Notes: generated by a model not told the origin, from the sequence alone. A stretch of 64,000 bases of DNA from Mucinivorans hirudinis (GCA_000723505.1 HG934468.1:2388798-2452797); one strand, 5' to 3'. Positions 43,335-53,481 are shown, counted from the first letter of the stretch. Translations and numbers: made by a program.

Positions 43335-44855
43335 TTATTTTGCTATCGTTCCGTAGCTCATACGTCTTCCATCAGGATAGATACCCTCCAAAAGCTCAAT
43401 ATCTTGGATATTTATACTCTCAAACTGCGCAATATTATTGATGGCAATATCGTTAATTGCAGTAATGATATACCCTACCTTTACTCGGCTTCTTGCCAAC
43501 AATCCGTCCGGAAGCAGAGAAATTACTTGTACGCCACCCTTAATGCTGAGCTGCTTCTTCTGAGCATCGGTCACGTTGTCAAACCTAGCGCCCAGGAATT
43601 TTGCCAAATCCAATTCCTGTTTGCGTACCACATCTGTGTTACCAGTCTTATTACGTAAAGTGACCTCGAAATGTTTCATCTCCCCATCTCTTTTTATAGA
43701 AATTTTTACTTTGTCGTTGGGGCGGTAGCGCGAAATGGTCTCATACACATCCGAAACTGAGTTTGTTTTCTGTTCATTGATGGAAATTAGCACATCCCCT
43801 TTCTTGATGCCCGCCGCCGCCGCAGCTCCATTCTCCACAACTTCACCTATGTATATACCGCCACGTTCTTTGATTCCCGCCTCCTTACCGAATCTTTCGA
43901 GCCAGTCGGCTGTGATTTCTCCCATCTGGATACCCAGAAATGCACGCTGAGCCACACCGAACTCCATTATATCCGCTACCACTTTGCGCACTATTGACGA
44001 TGGTATGGCAAACGAATAACCCGTGTATGAACCTGTCGGAGAATAGACCATAGTGTTTATGCCTACCAAACTACCGTCCAATGTGATTAGCGCGCCACCA
44101 CTGTTGCCTCGGTTCACGGCTGCGTCCGTTTGAATGAAAGATTCTATCTCCAACTTAGAATTTTTTTGCATACCCATAGTGCGTCCTTTTGCCGATACAA
44201 TACCCTGAGTTACAGTCGATGTTAAGCCATAGGGGTTACCCACCGCCAAGACCCATTCGCCCAGTCTAAGTGAATCCGAGTTACCAAATTGTAGAGTTGG
44301 CAAATTTTTGGCATCAATTTTGATAAGTGCAATATCGGTAGCCGGGTCAGTGCCGATAACCTTAGCCGTGTATTTTTCGCCGTCCGATGTTGTAACCATA
44401 ACTTCAGTTGCGTCCTCCACAACGTGATTGTTACTGACAATGTAACCGTCTTCCGAGATGATCACGCCGGAGCCACCACCGCGTTGCTCCTGATATTGGG
44501 GTGTTTGCTGCTGACCTTGTCCTCGATTACGGTTGGGGTTGCCGAAAAAGTACTCGAACATATCGTCGCCGCCGAATTGAGGCTGAACAATAGCAACCTT
44601 TTTTACTATTTCGATATTGACAACGGATTTCACACCTTTTTCGGCGGCTTGAGTGAAGTCGGGTAAGATGTTTTCCGTTAATGGGTTATTGACAAATTTC
44701 AGGTTGCTATCAACCCCGTTATCACCAACCGTGAAGCTGTAACCGCTATTTGTCGGGCTACAGAAATTAGTTGTAAAAAATGCACTCGCCCCTCCAACAA
44801 GAGCTGATGCAAGAATTGTTAATAATACTACTCGCTTTTTCATTTTTTTTGACAA
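43335..44855 (-). CDS. htrA: HtrA/DegP-family periplasmic serine protease
   Basis: Trypsin-like protease and chaperone for misfolded envelope proteins. The 506 residues start with a signal or anchor (KKRVVLLTILASALVGGASA). The catalytic triad is His144 (SNNHVVED), Asp174 (ATDIALIKI) and Ser252 (GNSGGAL). Two PDZ domains follow, at about 300-390 and 410-500, the first with AAAAAGIKKGDVLISI. A glutamine-rich LA-loop-like segment (about 105-125) is typical of the Do family. The stop TAA lies 2 bp from an inverted repeat. Confidence 0.95.
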   Translation of the reverse strand: MSKKMKKRVVLLTILASALVGGASAFFTTNFCSPTNSGYSFTVGDNGVDSNLKFVNNPLTENILPDFTQAAEKGVKSVVNIEIVKKVAIVQPQFGGDDMFEYFFGNPNRNRGQGQQQTPQYQEQRGGGSGVIISEDGYIVSNNHVVEDATEVMVTTSDGEKYTAKVIGTDPATDIALIKIDAKNLPTLQFGNSDSLRLGEWVLAVGNPYGLTSTVTQGIVSAKGRTMGMQKNSKLEIESFIQTDAAVNRGNSGGALITLDGSLVGINTMVYSPTGSYTGYSFAIPSSIVRKVVADIMEFGVAQRAFLGIQMGEITADWLERFGKEAGIKERGGIYIGEVVENGAAAAAGIKKGDVLISINEQKTNSVSDVYETISRYRPNDKVKISIKRDGEMKHFEVTLRNKTGNTDVVRKQELDLAKFLGARFDNVTDAQKKQLSIKGGVQVISLLPDGLLARSRVKVGYIITAINDIAINNIAQFESINIQDIELLEGIYPDGRRMSYGTIAK

Positions 44856-44925
44856 TTTGTTTGTTTTGGTTTTGAGTAGAACTTTGCAAATTTTTCTTAG
44901 TTTTATGTGATATGTTTTTAGTGGA

Positions 44926-44954
44926 GTAGAGCAAAATAATTATTTTTACTCTAC
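44926..44954. promoter_or_regulatory. Near-perfect palindrome between divergent htrA and lipoprotein genes
   Basis: GTAGAG (44926-44931) and CTCTAC (44949-44954) flank the 14-bp palindrome AAAATAATTATTTT. The element sits 70 bp upstream of htrA and 80 bp upstream of the lipoprotein gene and could be an operator serving either. Confidence 0.45.
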
Positions 44955-45034
44955 CTTATAACTAGATTTTCGATAAATTATTATTCGTCTTTAATAAATA
45001 TTGTATTTTTATATGTGTCGAAAAATTACGAGGA

Positions 45035-45439
45035 ATGAAAAAGCTACAAATATTATTATTTTTAACTGTACTTTTCTCGGGGTGTGCTAAAGCTCCGAGT
45101 AGCTATGTTAAGACTTTCGAGAAGTTTTGCAACTCTCTAGAGAACAGAAATATGAATGATATAAAAAAGCACTCTACCGAGAGCACCGCTCATATAATTT
45201 CTGCTTGGATGGAGCGCAAAATCGAATCCGGCAACCCCTTGCTTCGCCTTGTTGATGAGAATATTGAAATAAGTGGCAGAAAAATACAATATAATATACA
45301 AATTGTAGGTGATAGCCTATCTTCGGATGGTAGGTATGCCAAGATATGGTTTACAATTAACGATTCTGCTGAACGATATATTGCGGATTTAGTTAATATA
45401 AATGGGGAGTGGAAGATTGATATACCTATGATCAATTGA
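45035..45439 (+). CDS. Small lipoprotein, DUF4878/NTF2-like
   Basis: Predicted lipoprotein of 134 residues. The signal MKKLQILLFLTVLFSGC ends in the lipobox LFSGC (Cys17). The rest (TFEKFCNSLENRNMNDIKKH, later DLVNINGEWKIDIPM) has the helix-then-sheet pattern and the closing NGEWKID motif of DUF4878-type NTF2-like folds. The function is unknown. The sequence ACGAGGA just upstream is a rare purine-rich ribosome site here. It stands alone, 92 bp before lipA. Confidence 0.75.
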   Translation: MKKLQILLFLTVLFSGCAKAPSSYVKTFEKFCNSLENRNMNDIKKHSTESTAHIISAWMERKIESGNPLLRLVDENIEISGRKIQYNIQIVGDSLSSDGRYAKIWFTINDSAERYIADLVNINGEWKIDIPMIN

Positions 45440-45478
45440 TTTGTAGCGACAATTTAGGCGAAAAAATCGAAAAAAAAT

Positions 45479-45510
45479 GTTGCAAAAATAAATATTTTAA
45501 CCTACCTTTG
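45479..45510 (+). promoter_or_regulatory. Promoter of lipA-lipB
   Basis: GTTG (45479-45482) and TACCTTTG (45503-45510) are 20 nt apart, a good consensus pair 21 nt before lipA. Confidence 0.7.
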
Positions 45511-45531
45511 AGGCAATAAGAAAAAAAGTCG

Positions 45532-46413
45532 ATGTCTCACGATGACCCCCAACAGGTCGCTGGGCGTAAACCTAAATGGTTAAAGATTAAACTCCATAAC
45601 TCGCAAGGATATGCCGAGGTTGCCTCCTTGGTGAAGCAACACGACCTACATACAATATGTAGTAGCGGTCGCTGCCCCAACATTTCTGAATGTTGGAGCC
45701 GCGGAACAGCTACATTTATGATTTGCGGGGATGTCTGTACCCGCTCCTGCCGTTTTTGTGCAACGAAGAGCGGTAAACCAATGCCATTAGACAGAGATGA
45801 ACCCCAGAAAATTGCCCGTAGCATAAAAGTTATGGGTTTGCGTTATGCGGTTATAACTTCGGTAGACCGCGACGACTTGCCCGATGGTGGGGCAGGGCAG
45901 TGGGTAGACACCATTGAGGCAATCAAGGAGCTCAACCACGATGTCAAGGTGGAGGTGTTGATTCCCGACTTTGACGGACGTAAGGAGTTGTTGGATTTGA
46001 TAATAAACAGCCGGGCGGATGTTATCGGGCACAATCTCGAAACTGTTGAAGAGCTGACAGATAGCGTAAGAAGTCGTGCCAAATATACAACATCACTCGA
46101 AGTTTTACGTTATATAAGCAGTTGTGGTAAAGAGGCTAAGAGCGGCATTATGGTTGGCTTGGGCGAAACTCCCGAACAGGTTGTCAAAACATTGGAGGAT
46201 TTGCGTAGTGCGGGGGTTGGTCGTGCTACCATAGGGCAGTACCTGCAACCTACATCAAAGCAACTGCCCGTTGTGGAATACGTTACGCCCGAACAATTTG
46301 CCTTTTACAAACAAAAGGCGGTTGAGTTGGGCTTTACTCATATTGAGTCGGCGCCGCTTGTGAGGTCGTCGTATATGGCGGAATATTCGGAGGGAAGAGC
46401 AAAATGCGTATAG
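45532..46413 (+). CDS. lipA: Lipoyl synthase
   Basis: Radical SAM enzyme that inserts two sulfur atoms into protein-bound octanoyl chains to make lipoyl cofactors. The 293 residues carry both clusters. The auxiliary [4Fe-4S] ligands are Cys43, Cys48 and Cys54 (ICSSGRCPNISECW). The radical SAM motif is Cys69-x3-Cys73-x2-Cys76 (CTRSCRFC). The C-terminal RSSYMAE supplies the serine ligand. It overlaps lipB by 10 bp. Confidence 0.97.
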   Translation: MSHDDPQQVAGRKPKWLKIKLHNSQGYAEVASLVKQHDLHTICSSGRCPNISECWSRGTATFMICGDVCTRSCRFCATKSGKPMPLDRDEPQKIARSIKVMGLRYAVITSVDRDDLPDGGAGQWVDTIEAIKELNHDVKVEVLIPDFDGRKELLDLIINSRADVIGHNLETVEELTDSVRSRAKYTTSLEVLRYISSCGKEAKSGIMVGLGETPEQVVKTLEDLRSAGVGRATIGQYLQPTSKQLPVVEYVTPEQFAFYKQKAVELGFTHIESAPLVRSSYMAEYSEGRAKCV

Positions 46414-47027
46414 TTAATTGTGGTATAATTGATTATCAAAGCGCCCTTGCGCAACAGCGGTGTTATTTCGATGCTTTGTTGGCGGGTGGAGATGATGAGG
46501 TGGTGATGCTGTGCGAGCACCCTCACGTTTATACTTTGGGCAAAAGCGGCAATGGGAATAATTTATTGATTAACGATGAATTTTTAGAAAAAATTGACGC
46601 AACTTACTACAAGACAGACCGTGGCGGAGATATAACATACCACGGTTTCGGGCAGTTGGTGGCTTACCCGATATTGAAACTCGAGAAGCATAATCTTTCG
46701 TTGAAAGATTATATATATAGGTTGGAGCAGGCAATTATTGAGACTGTGGCTGAGTTCGGTATTGCTTCGGCGAGGCTTGAGGGTGCAACCGGTGTCTGGA
46801 TAGAGGGGCAGCGAAAGATAGCTGCCATTGGGGTGAAAGCATCGCGCTATGTTACAATGCACGGTATTGCGCTTAATGTCAATACCGATTTGAAATATTT
46901 TAGTTATATAAACCCTTGCGGATTTGTGGACAAGGGTGTAACCTCTATTGCCAAGGAGATGGGCAAGGAGGTTGATTTTGAGAGAGTGAAACGGACGTTT
47001 TGCGAAAAATTCGCAGAGCAGCTATAA
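46404..47027 (+). CDS. lipB: Lipoyl(octanoyl) transferase
   Basis: Moves the octanoyl group from acyl carrier protein onto lipoyl domains, the step before LipA. The 207 residues have the family length. DRGGDITYHGFGQLVAYPIL near residues 72-91, IAAIGVKASRYVTMHGIALN (catalytic Lys) and NPCGFVDKGVTSI (catalytic Cys) are intact. The start overlaps lipA by 10 bp, so the two are translationally coupled. Confidence 0.96.
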   Translation: MRIVNCGIIDYQSALAQQRCYFDALLAGGDDEVVMLCEHPHVYTLGKSGNGNNLLINDEFLEKIDATYYKTDRGGDITYHGFGQLVAYPILKLEKHNLSLKDYIYRLEQAIIETVAEFGIASARLEGATGVWIEGQRKIAAIGVKASRYVTMHGIALNVNTDLKYFSYINPCGFVDKGVTSIAKEMGKEVDFERVKRTFCEKFAEQL

Positions 47028-47237
47028 GAGTAGAGAGGGGTACAGAGATGGCAAGGGGGAGATAGAGGACACAGAGGAGACAGAGGACACAAAAAAGCAG
47101 GTAGCAAAAACACTTTTCAAAGAGACCTACCCGTCCTAAAAGTCCTAAAAGTCCTACCCGTCCTACAGTCCTAGCGCCCGCCCGCCCGCCCTACCGCCCC
47201 CCCCTAAAAAGTGCAAAAACAAAAAATAATATAAACA
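47028..47237. repeat. Low-complexity repeat cluster between lipB and recJ
   Basis: Three repeat kinds follow each other: GAGGACACAGAGGAGACAGA-type units (about 47062-47090), at least five GTCCTA-containing units (about 47132-47173), and GCCC runs (47175-47210). The GTCCTA units are the reverse complement of the TAGGAC units near 43261-43301. Confidence 0.8.
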
Positions 47238-49010
47238 ATGCGCGCAGAAAAAAGGTGGGTAGTCAAGCCCGCCGGCGATGCTCAGAAGGTTGCTCATTTG
47301 AGCAGGTGTTTGAGTATTGACCGTCCCTTGGCGAACCTATTGTTTCAGCGAGGCGTTACAACACCTGAGGAGGCAAACGACTTCTTCAATCCACAGTTAG
47401 AGAATTTGTTAGATCCGTTCCTGATGCAGGATATGCTCACGGCGGTGGAGCGAATCGACCGTGCCGTAAGACGCGAGGAGCGGATTATGATTTATGGCGA
47501 CTACGATGTGGATGGGATAAGTGCGGTGTCGTTACTCTACAACTTTCTAATTAAATGGAGCAAAGAGTTGTTGTTCTATATTCCCGACCGGTATGCGGAG
47601 GGGTATGGAATTTCGGAGCGGGGCATAGACTATGCCTACGACAATGGCGTGAAACTCATAATCACCTTAGATTGTGGGATTAAGGCTAATACCAAGGTTA
47701 AGTACGCTAAGGAACGAAACATCGATTTCATTATTTGTGACCACCACTTGCCGGGCGACAAACTGCCGCCTGCGGTAGCGGTCTTAGACCCAAAGCGGTC
47801 TGATTGTCAGTATCCTTTCAAAGACTTGTCGGGTTGCGGAGTGGGTTTCAAACTCATTCAGGCTTATGCACAGTACAAGGAGTTGCCTTTCTCTTATGTG
47901 GAGGAGGGGCTTGATTTGGTGGCTATAAGCATTGCATCGGATATTGTGCCCATTATCGGCGAAAACCGAATTTTGGCGCACTATGGTCTTCGCAAACTCA
48001 ACACAAATCCGAATAAGGGTTTGGGTGCTATCATTAAGATGTGCGGATTGGAGCACCACCGCATTGCCATTGACGATATTATCTTCAAGATAGGTCCACG
48101 CATCAATGCTGCAGGACGTATGGAGATAGAGATTGACTATGACGACCCGCGGGCACAGTCGGGCGGGCGTACCGCAGTTAGGTTGCTCACAGCGCCAACT
48201 CCCGAGAGGGCGTTGTATTATGTCCGCCGTATCGACGAGTTTAACAAAGACCGTAAGAGTATCGACAGAAACATTACACAGGAGGCTCACAACTTCATTG
48301 CCGGCAGGGAGGAGTTTCGCAATACGAAGAGCACGGTTATTTATAACCCGAATTGGATGAAAGGAGTTGTGGGTATCGTAGCTTCTCGTCTGATTGAGAC
48401 CTATTTCCGTCCGACGGTGGTGCTGACTCTGAGCAATGGTATGGTGACGGGTTCTGCGCGTAGTGTGCCGGGATTCGACCTCTATCAAGCGGTTGAGTCC
48501 TGTTCTGACCTGCTCGAAAATTTCGGTGGGCACACCTATGCTGCCGGTCTGACGATGCGTCCCGAGAATTTGGACGAGTTTCGCCGCCGTTTTGAAAAGT
48601 TCGTTGTAGATAACATTAATCCGGAAGAGACGATTCAGTATGTTGAGATTGATATGGAGTTGGATTTGAACGAGATAACTCCCTCGTTTCGTCAGACTCT
48701 TACTCGTTTTGAACCCTTTGGACCGGGCAACCCATCCCCCATATTCCTTACACGTGAGGCTGTGGATAATGGTACAGCGAGATTGGTGGGTGCGAAGAAC
48801 GAACACTTGAAGATGGAACTTCTTCAACCTAAGGAGAGTCGTTACAGTACTATTTCAGCAATAGCGTTCTCGCAAACATCTCATTATGAACACGTTCGTG
48901 GTAATGGTGCTATTGATGTTTGTTACACGGTGGTTGATAATAATTTTCAGGGTATGATTTCACCACAGCTCAGGGTTAAGGATGTTAGACCCAGCGAGCA
49001 AGGCGAGTGA
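47238..49010 (+). CDS. recJ: Single-stranded-DNA exonuclease RecJ
   Basis: 5'-3' single-strand exonuclease of recombination and mismatch repair, with the DHH phosphoesterase fold. The 590 residues fit the family. YGDYDVDGISAVSLL near residues 92-106 is the first Asp motif, CDHHLPGD at about 170-177 the DHH motif, GPRINAAGRME the DHHA1 junction and GGHTYAAGLT the late GGH motif. It has no visible promoter consensus in the repeat-rich gap upstream and ends at a bidirectional terminator. Confidence 0.96.
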   Translation: MRAEKRWVVKPAGDAQKVAHLSRCLSIDRPLANLLFQRGVTTPEEANDFFNPQLENLLDPFLMQDMLTAVERIDRAVRREERIMIYGDYDVDGISAVSLLYNFLIKWSKELLFYIPDRYAEGYGISERGIDYAYDNGVKLIITLDCGIKANTKVKYAKERNIDFIICDHHLPGDKLPPAVAVLDPKRSDCQYPFKDLSGCGVGFKLIQAYAQYKELPFSYVEEGLDLVAISIASDIVPIIGENRILAHYGLRKLNTNPNKGLGAIIKMCGLEHHRIAIDDIIFKIGPRINAAGRMEIEIDYDDPRAQSGGRTAVRLLTAPTPERALYYVRRIDEFNKDRKSIDRNITQEAHNFIAGREEFRNTKSTVIYNPNWMKGVVGIVASRLIETYFRPTVVLTLSNGMVTGSARSVPGFDLYQAVESCSDLLENFGGHTYAAGLTMRPENLDEFRRRFEKFVVDNINPEETIQYVEIDMELDLNEITPSFRQTLTRFEPFGPGNPSPIFLTREAVDNGTARLVGAKNEHLKMELLQPKESRYSTISAIAFSQTSHYEHVRGNGAIDVCYTVVDNNFQGMISPQLRVKDVRPSEQGE

Positions 49011-49028
49011 TTATGAGTTTCTTACAGA

Positions 49029-49061
49029 AGGAGGGGTGAATTTTAATAATTCACCCCTCCT
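49029..49061. terminator. Bidirectional terminator between recJ and carB
   Basis: AGGAGGGGTGAATT (49029-49042) and AATTCACCCCTCCT (49048-49061) form a perfect 14-bp stem with a TTAAT loop between the convergent genes. Confidence 0.7.
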
Positions 49062-49070
49062 CTTCTTGTG

Positions 49071-52000
49071 CTAATATTCGTTCCAGCTTTTTATTTTTAA
49101 ATCCTCGGTACGAGTTCGGCAGAATGCTAGTATGAAGTCATTTGCTAAACGTGCATTAGTACAGAGAGTTACGTTGAAGTCAATGGCTGAGCGGCGAATT
49201 GTGTAGTCGTTGTTCAACTCATCTTTCGTGAGGTTTTTGGGGATATTTACCACCAAGTCAATCTTGCGCTCCTTGATGTACTCCAACACATTGGGTTCGC
49301 CATTGCCCATTTGGTCGGGCCAAGCGAGCACTATAGAGGCTATACTATTTTCTGCCAAGAACTTAGCAGTTCCGCGCGTAGCGTAAATCGTGTAACCTTT
49401 TCCCTGCAGCTCTTTTGCCGCCTCCAGCGTCTGAATCTTCGACTTGGTGTCGCCCGTGGATAGCATTACGCTCTTCTGCGGAATGCGGTAACCTACTGAT
49501 AGCATTGATTTTAACAGTGCCTCGTAGTAGTCGTCCCCCAGACAGCCAACCTCACCCGTGGAAGCCATCTCCACACCCAAAATAGGGTCAGCCTTTTGTA
49601 GGCGGCTGAACGAGAATTGCGATGCCTTAATGCCCACATAATCAAGGTCAAAAGCTGATTTGGAGGGAACATTAGGGTCAATGCCGAGCATTACACGTGT
49701 GGCGATGTCTATAAAATTGACTTTCAGAACTTTGCTCACAAATGGAAATGAGCGAGATGCACGCAAATTACACTCTATCACCTTGATATTATTACTCTTA
49801 GCCAAAAGTTGCATATTGAAGGGTCCACTAATATTTAGCTCCTTCGCAATCTGTCGTGCAATCTTTTTGATACGCCTAATGGTTTCAACATAAAGCCTTT
49901 GCGCAGGAAAAACTATAGTAGCATCTCCGGAATGGACTCCGGCAAACTCTACGTGCTCGGAAATTGCGTAAATCAGCACTTCGCCATCTTTTGCAACTGC
50001 GTCAATCTCAATTTCTTTCGCATTTTCGATAAACTCAGACACAACAACCGGATACTGTTTGCTAACTTCGGTTGCGAGTTGCAGGAACTTTTCGAGCCCC
50101 TCTTTGTTGCTAACCACATTCATTGCCGCGCCCGAGAGCACATATGAGGGGCGAATCAGGAGAGGGAAACCAACCTCATCTGCAAATTTGTATATGGCAT
50201 CCATTTCTGTCAGCTCCTTCCAGCGCGGTTGGTCGATACTCAGAGTATCGCACATAGTGCTGAATTTGTGGCGGTCTTCTGCACGGTCGATATTTTCGGC
50301 GCTTGTTCCGAGCAGTCGAACACCTGCCCTATCTAGCTTCGTAGCCAAGTTGTTAGGAATTTGACCACCCACTGAGACTATCACCCCGCGTGGTTGTTCC
50401 AAGTCGGTGATGTCCAAAACACGTTCGAGCGTAAGTTCGTCGAAGTAGAGGCGGTCGCACATATCATAGTCCGTGGAGACCGTCTCGGGGTTGTAGTTTA
50501 TCATCACCGAGCGCAAACCCTGCTCGCGAATGGTGTTACCGGCTGCTACCGAGCACCAGTCAAACTCAACCGAGCTGCCAATGCGGTAAGCCCCTGAACC
50601 CAAGACGACTATCGAGCGGTCGTCCCGCGGGAAATCAACATCGTTGCTCGTGCCGTTATATGTTAAATAGAGGTAATTTGTCTGTGCCGGATACTCCGCA
50701 GCAAGGGTGTCTATCTGTTTTACAACCGGCACTATACCGTTGCGTTTTCTATACTCACGAATGGTGTCGATGCCGAACTGCATAGCTGCATCCTTGGATT
50801 TAAGCACTGTGCGAGTAATCTGAAAGTCTGAGAACCCCTTCTGCTTAGCCTCAAGCAACATATCCAAAGGCATCTGTTCAATGGCATCGTAAGAAGCCAT
50901 CTTATTTTCCAATGAAATGATTTCCTGTAATTTATATAAAAACCACCTGTCAATTTTAGTCAAGGAGTGTATTCTATCAACCGAATATCCTTCTTTGAAG
51001 GCGTTGGCAATTACAAAGACCCGTTTGTCAGTGGGTTTGGACAGTTCCTCGTCCAAATTTTCAACGGCAAAAGCTTTATTAGCAACAAACCCGTGCATCC
51101 CTTGACCAATCATACGTAACCCCTTTTGAATCGCCTCCTCGAAGTTGCGTCCGATTGCCATAATCTCGCCCACGGACTTCATCGAACTACCCAGTTCGCG
51201 GCTCACGCCCTTGAATTTACCCAAGTCCCAGCGCGGAATTTTACAAACGATATAGTCCAAAGCAGGTTCAAAACAGGCTGTAGTAGTGCGCGTTACCGAG
51301 TTCTTAAGTTCGTGTAACCCATATCCCAAACCAAGTTTTGCAGCCACGAATGCCAATGGATAACCTGTGGCTTTTGAAGCCAAAGCCGAGCTGCGCGAAA
51401 GGCGAGCATTGACCTCAATGACACGATAATCCTCTGAATTGGGGTCGAGTGCGTACTGCACATTACACTCGCCCACGATACCGATATGGCGGATAATGCG
51501 GATGGCTATCTCGCGGAGTTTGTGGTATTCGGCGTTGGTGAGGGTTTGCGAGGGGGCAACAACGATAGATTCGCCGGTGTGAATACCGAGCGGGTCGAAG
51601 TTCTCCATATTACAAACCGTGATGCAGTTGTCATATTTATCACGAACAACTTCATACTCAACCTCCTTCCATCCTTTAAGTGATTTTTCGACTAAAACCT
51701 GCGGGGAGTATGTAAATGCTTTAGCAGCAAGTATATCCATCTCTGAATCATTGTCGCAGAAGCCAGAGCCGAGACCCCCAAGGGTATATGCAGCTCGTAT
51801 GATTACCGGGTAGCCGAGTTCGTTGGCAACTCGCTTGGCATCTTCGACAGTGGTAACCGCCTCGCTCTTGATGGTTTTGACGTTGATTTGGTCTAACTTT
51901 TTAACAAACAAATCGCGGTCTTCGGTATCCATAATTGCCTGAACAGGAGTACCAAGAACGCGAACGTTATACTTTTCGAGGATGCCGCGCAGGTGGAGTT

Positions 52001-52295
52001 GCACGCCGCAATTTAGTGCCGTCTGTCCTCCGAAAGCCAAAAGGATGCCCTCGGGGCGCTCCTTGGCAATCACCTCCTCCACAAATTCCGGGGTTACCGG
52101 CAGGAAGTAAACCTTGTCGGCTATCCCCTCGCTCGTCTGGACGGTTGCAATGTTGGGGTTGATTAGAACGGTGTAAATCCCCTCCTCTTTGAGAGCTTTA
52201 AGTGCCTGAGAACCTGAGTAATCGAACTCTCCAGCCTCGCCAATTTTGAGTGCTCCCGACCCCAGAAGCACAACTTTTGTAATTTTATCTTGCAT
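49071..52295 (-). CDS. carB: Carbamoyl-phosphate synthase large subunit
   Basis: Makes carbamoyl phosphate from bicarbonate, ammonia and two ATP for arginine and pyrimidine synthesis. The 1074 residues have the full layout: two ATP-grasp halves and a C-terminal regulatory MGS-like domain. The N-terminal half opens VLLGSGALKIGEAGEFDYSG with AYTLGGLGSGFC and VIEVNARLSRSSALASKATG. The second half repeats it with VVLGSGAYRIGSSVEFDW and RPSYVLSGAAM. The small subunit carA is not in the window. It is the last gene of a run behind panD (20 bp). Confidence 0.97.
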   Translation of the reverse strand: MQDKITKVVLLGSGALKIGEAGEFDYSGSQALKALKEEGIYTVLINPNIATVQTSEGIADKVYFLPVTPEFVEEVIAKERPEGILLAFGGQTALNCGVQLHLRGILEKYNVRVLGTPVQAIMDTEDRDLFVKKLDQINVKTIKSEAVTTVEDAKRVANELGYPVIIRAAYTLGGLGSGFCDNDSEMDILAAKAFTYSPQVLVEKSLKGWKEVEYEVVRDKYDNCITVCNMENFDPLGIHTGESIVVAPSQTLTNAEYHKLREIAIRIIRHIGIVGECNVQYALDPNSEDYRVIEVNARLSRSSALASKATGYPLAFVAAKLGLGYGLHELKNSVTRTTTACFEPALDYIVCKIPRWDLGKFKGVSRELGSSMKSVGEIMAIGRNFEEAIQKGLRMIGQGMHGFVANKAFAVENLDEELSKPTDKRVFVIANAFKEGYSVDRIHSLTKIDRWFLYKLQEIISLENKMASYDAIEQMPLDMLLEAKQKGFSDFQITRTVLKSKDAAMQFGIDTIREYRKRNGIVPVVKQIDTLAAEYPAQTNYLYLTYNGTSNDVDFPRDDRSIVVLGSGAYRIGSSVEFDWCSVAAGNTIREQGLRSVMINYNPETVSTDYDMCDRLYFDELTLERVLDITDLEQPRGVIVSVGGQIPNNLATKLDRAGVRLLGTSAENIDRAEDRHKFSTMCDTLSIDQPRWKELTEMDAIYKFADEVGFPLLIRPSYVLSGAAMNVVSNKEGLEKFLQLATEVSKQYPVVVSEFIENAKEIEIDAVAKDGEVLIYAISEHVEFAGVHSGDATIVFPAQRLYVETIRRIKKIARQIAKELNISGPFNMQLLAKSNNIKVIECNLRASRSFPFVSKVLKVNFIDIATRVMLGIDPNVPSKSAFDLDYVGIKASQFSFSRLQKADPILGVEMASTGEVGCLGDDYYEALLKSMLSVGYRIPQKSVMLSTGDTKSKIQTLEAAKELQGKGYTIYATRGTAKFLAENSIASIVLAWPDQMGNGEPNVLEYIKERKIDLVVNIPKNLTKDELNNDYTIRRSAIDFNVTLCTNARLANDFILAFCRTRTEDLKIKSWNEY

Positions 52296-52315
52296 ATTAA
52301 GTTGATAGAGCTACT

Positions 52316-52669
52316 CTATTTGATTAGCCTGTTGGTATTTGTATCAGGAAAGACTATCCACGGACGGAAGCACTTTGCCTGTTCGAACTCCAGATGGCAA
52401 TATGAAATGATTATCAACACATCGCCGACGCTCACCAGACGAGCCGCAGCACCATTAACGCATATCTCGCCCGAGCCCCTACGTCCTTTTATTATGTAGG
52501 TCTCGAACCGTGCTCCGTTGTTGTTGTTCACCACAGCCACCTTCTCGCCGGCAATCATATTGGCAGCATCCATTAGATCCTCGTCAATGGTGATGCTACC
52601 CACATAGTTAAGGTCAGCCTGAGTAACCCTAACACGGTGAATCTTCGATTTTAACACCTCAATAATCAT
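52316..52669 (-). CDS. panD: Aspartate 1-decarboxylase proenzyme
   Basis: Pyruvoyl enzyme that makes beta-alanine from aspartate for pantothenate synthesis. The 117 residues fit the family. The self-cleavage site is Gly24-Ser25 in [37 protein letters not shown] follows, then [19 protein letters not shown]. The start overlaps the panC stop by 4 bp. Confidence 0.96.
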   Translation of the reverse strand: MIIEVLKSKIHRVRVTQADLNYVGSITIDEDLMDAANMIAGEKVAVVNNNNGARFETYIIKGRRGSGEICVNGAAARLVSVGDVLIIISYCHLEFEQAKCFRPWIVFPDTNTNRLIK

Positions 52670-53481
52670 ATCGCAATATTATCTATGAGCCTTATTTCGC
52701 CACACCTTACCGCGACAAAAAGATGCCTTACCGAACCCGCACGCACTGCCTGCAAATCCGCCGCATCTGCAACGGTAACATACTCACATTTTAATAAACT
52801 ATTTTTATCTATCTCCTCTTGCACCCACTGTTCTATCTCTTGCACTGTTCCATCCTTCATATTTGTCGCCGCAGCAGAAATTGCCTTGTAAATTTCGGGA
52901 GCAGCCGCGCGTTGCTCTTTGTTCAAAAGCATATTACGCGAACTTAGAGCTAAGCCGTCGGTGTGACGAACTATCCGGCAACCAACTATTTCTACCCCTA
53001 CCCCCAACTGCTCCGTCATCAATCTGATGATGGCTAGTTGTTGATAATCCTTTTCGCCGAAATATGCCTTGTCGGGTTTCACTATCTCGAAAAGTCGGCT
53101 AACAACTTGTGCCACGCCGTTGAAGTGTCCCGGACGACAAGCCCCCTCCATAACTCTCTCAATATCACCAAAATCAAACACCCTTGTGTCTGGTTCCGGG
53201 TAAATTTGTTCCACGGTTGGTGCAAAAACCACATCAACCCCCGCTTGGGCAAGCATCTGCACATCAGCCTCCAATGTCCGCGGATAGCGTTCCAAATCCT
53301 TGGGGTCGTTGAACTGCGTGGGGTTCACAAATATACTAGCCACTACCGTGTCACACTCTCGGCGACAGCGCTCCACCAGTGAGATGTGCCCGCTGTGCAG
53401 TGCCCCCATTGTCGGCACAAAACCTATTACACCCTCCCGCTCGAGGTTTTCGTACTCCTGGACGGTTGTTACTACAATCAT
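52666..53481 (-). CDS. panC: Pantothenate synthetase
   Basis: Condenses pantoate and beta-alanine with ATP to give pantothenate. From ATG 53479-53481 the product is 271 residues, the family length. [20 protein letters not shown] holds the HIGH-like nucleotide site. [20 protein letters not shown] and [14 protein letters not shown] follow, then [14 protein letters not shown] longer frame from 53517 adds 12 untypical residues. panC and panD are adjacent and coupled, covering the two final inputs of the pathway. Confidence 0.95.
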   Translation of the reverse strand: MIVVTTVQEYENLEREGVIGFVPTMGALHSGHISLVERCRRECDTVVASIFVNPTQFNDPKDLERYPRTLEADVQMLAQAGVDVVFAPTVEQIYPEPDTRVFDFGDIERVMEGACRPGHFNGVAQVVSRLFEIVKPDKAYFGEKDYQQLAIIRLMTEQLGVGVEIVGCRIVRHTDGLALSSRNMLLNKEQRAAAPEIYKAISAAATNMKDGTVQEIEQWVQEEIDKNSLLKCEYVTVADAADLQAVRAGSVRHLFVAVRCGEIRLIDNIAI

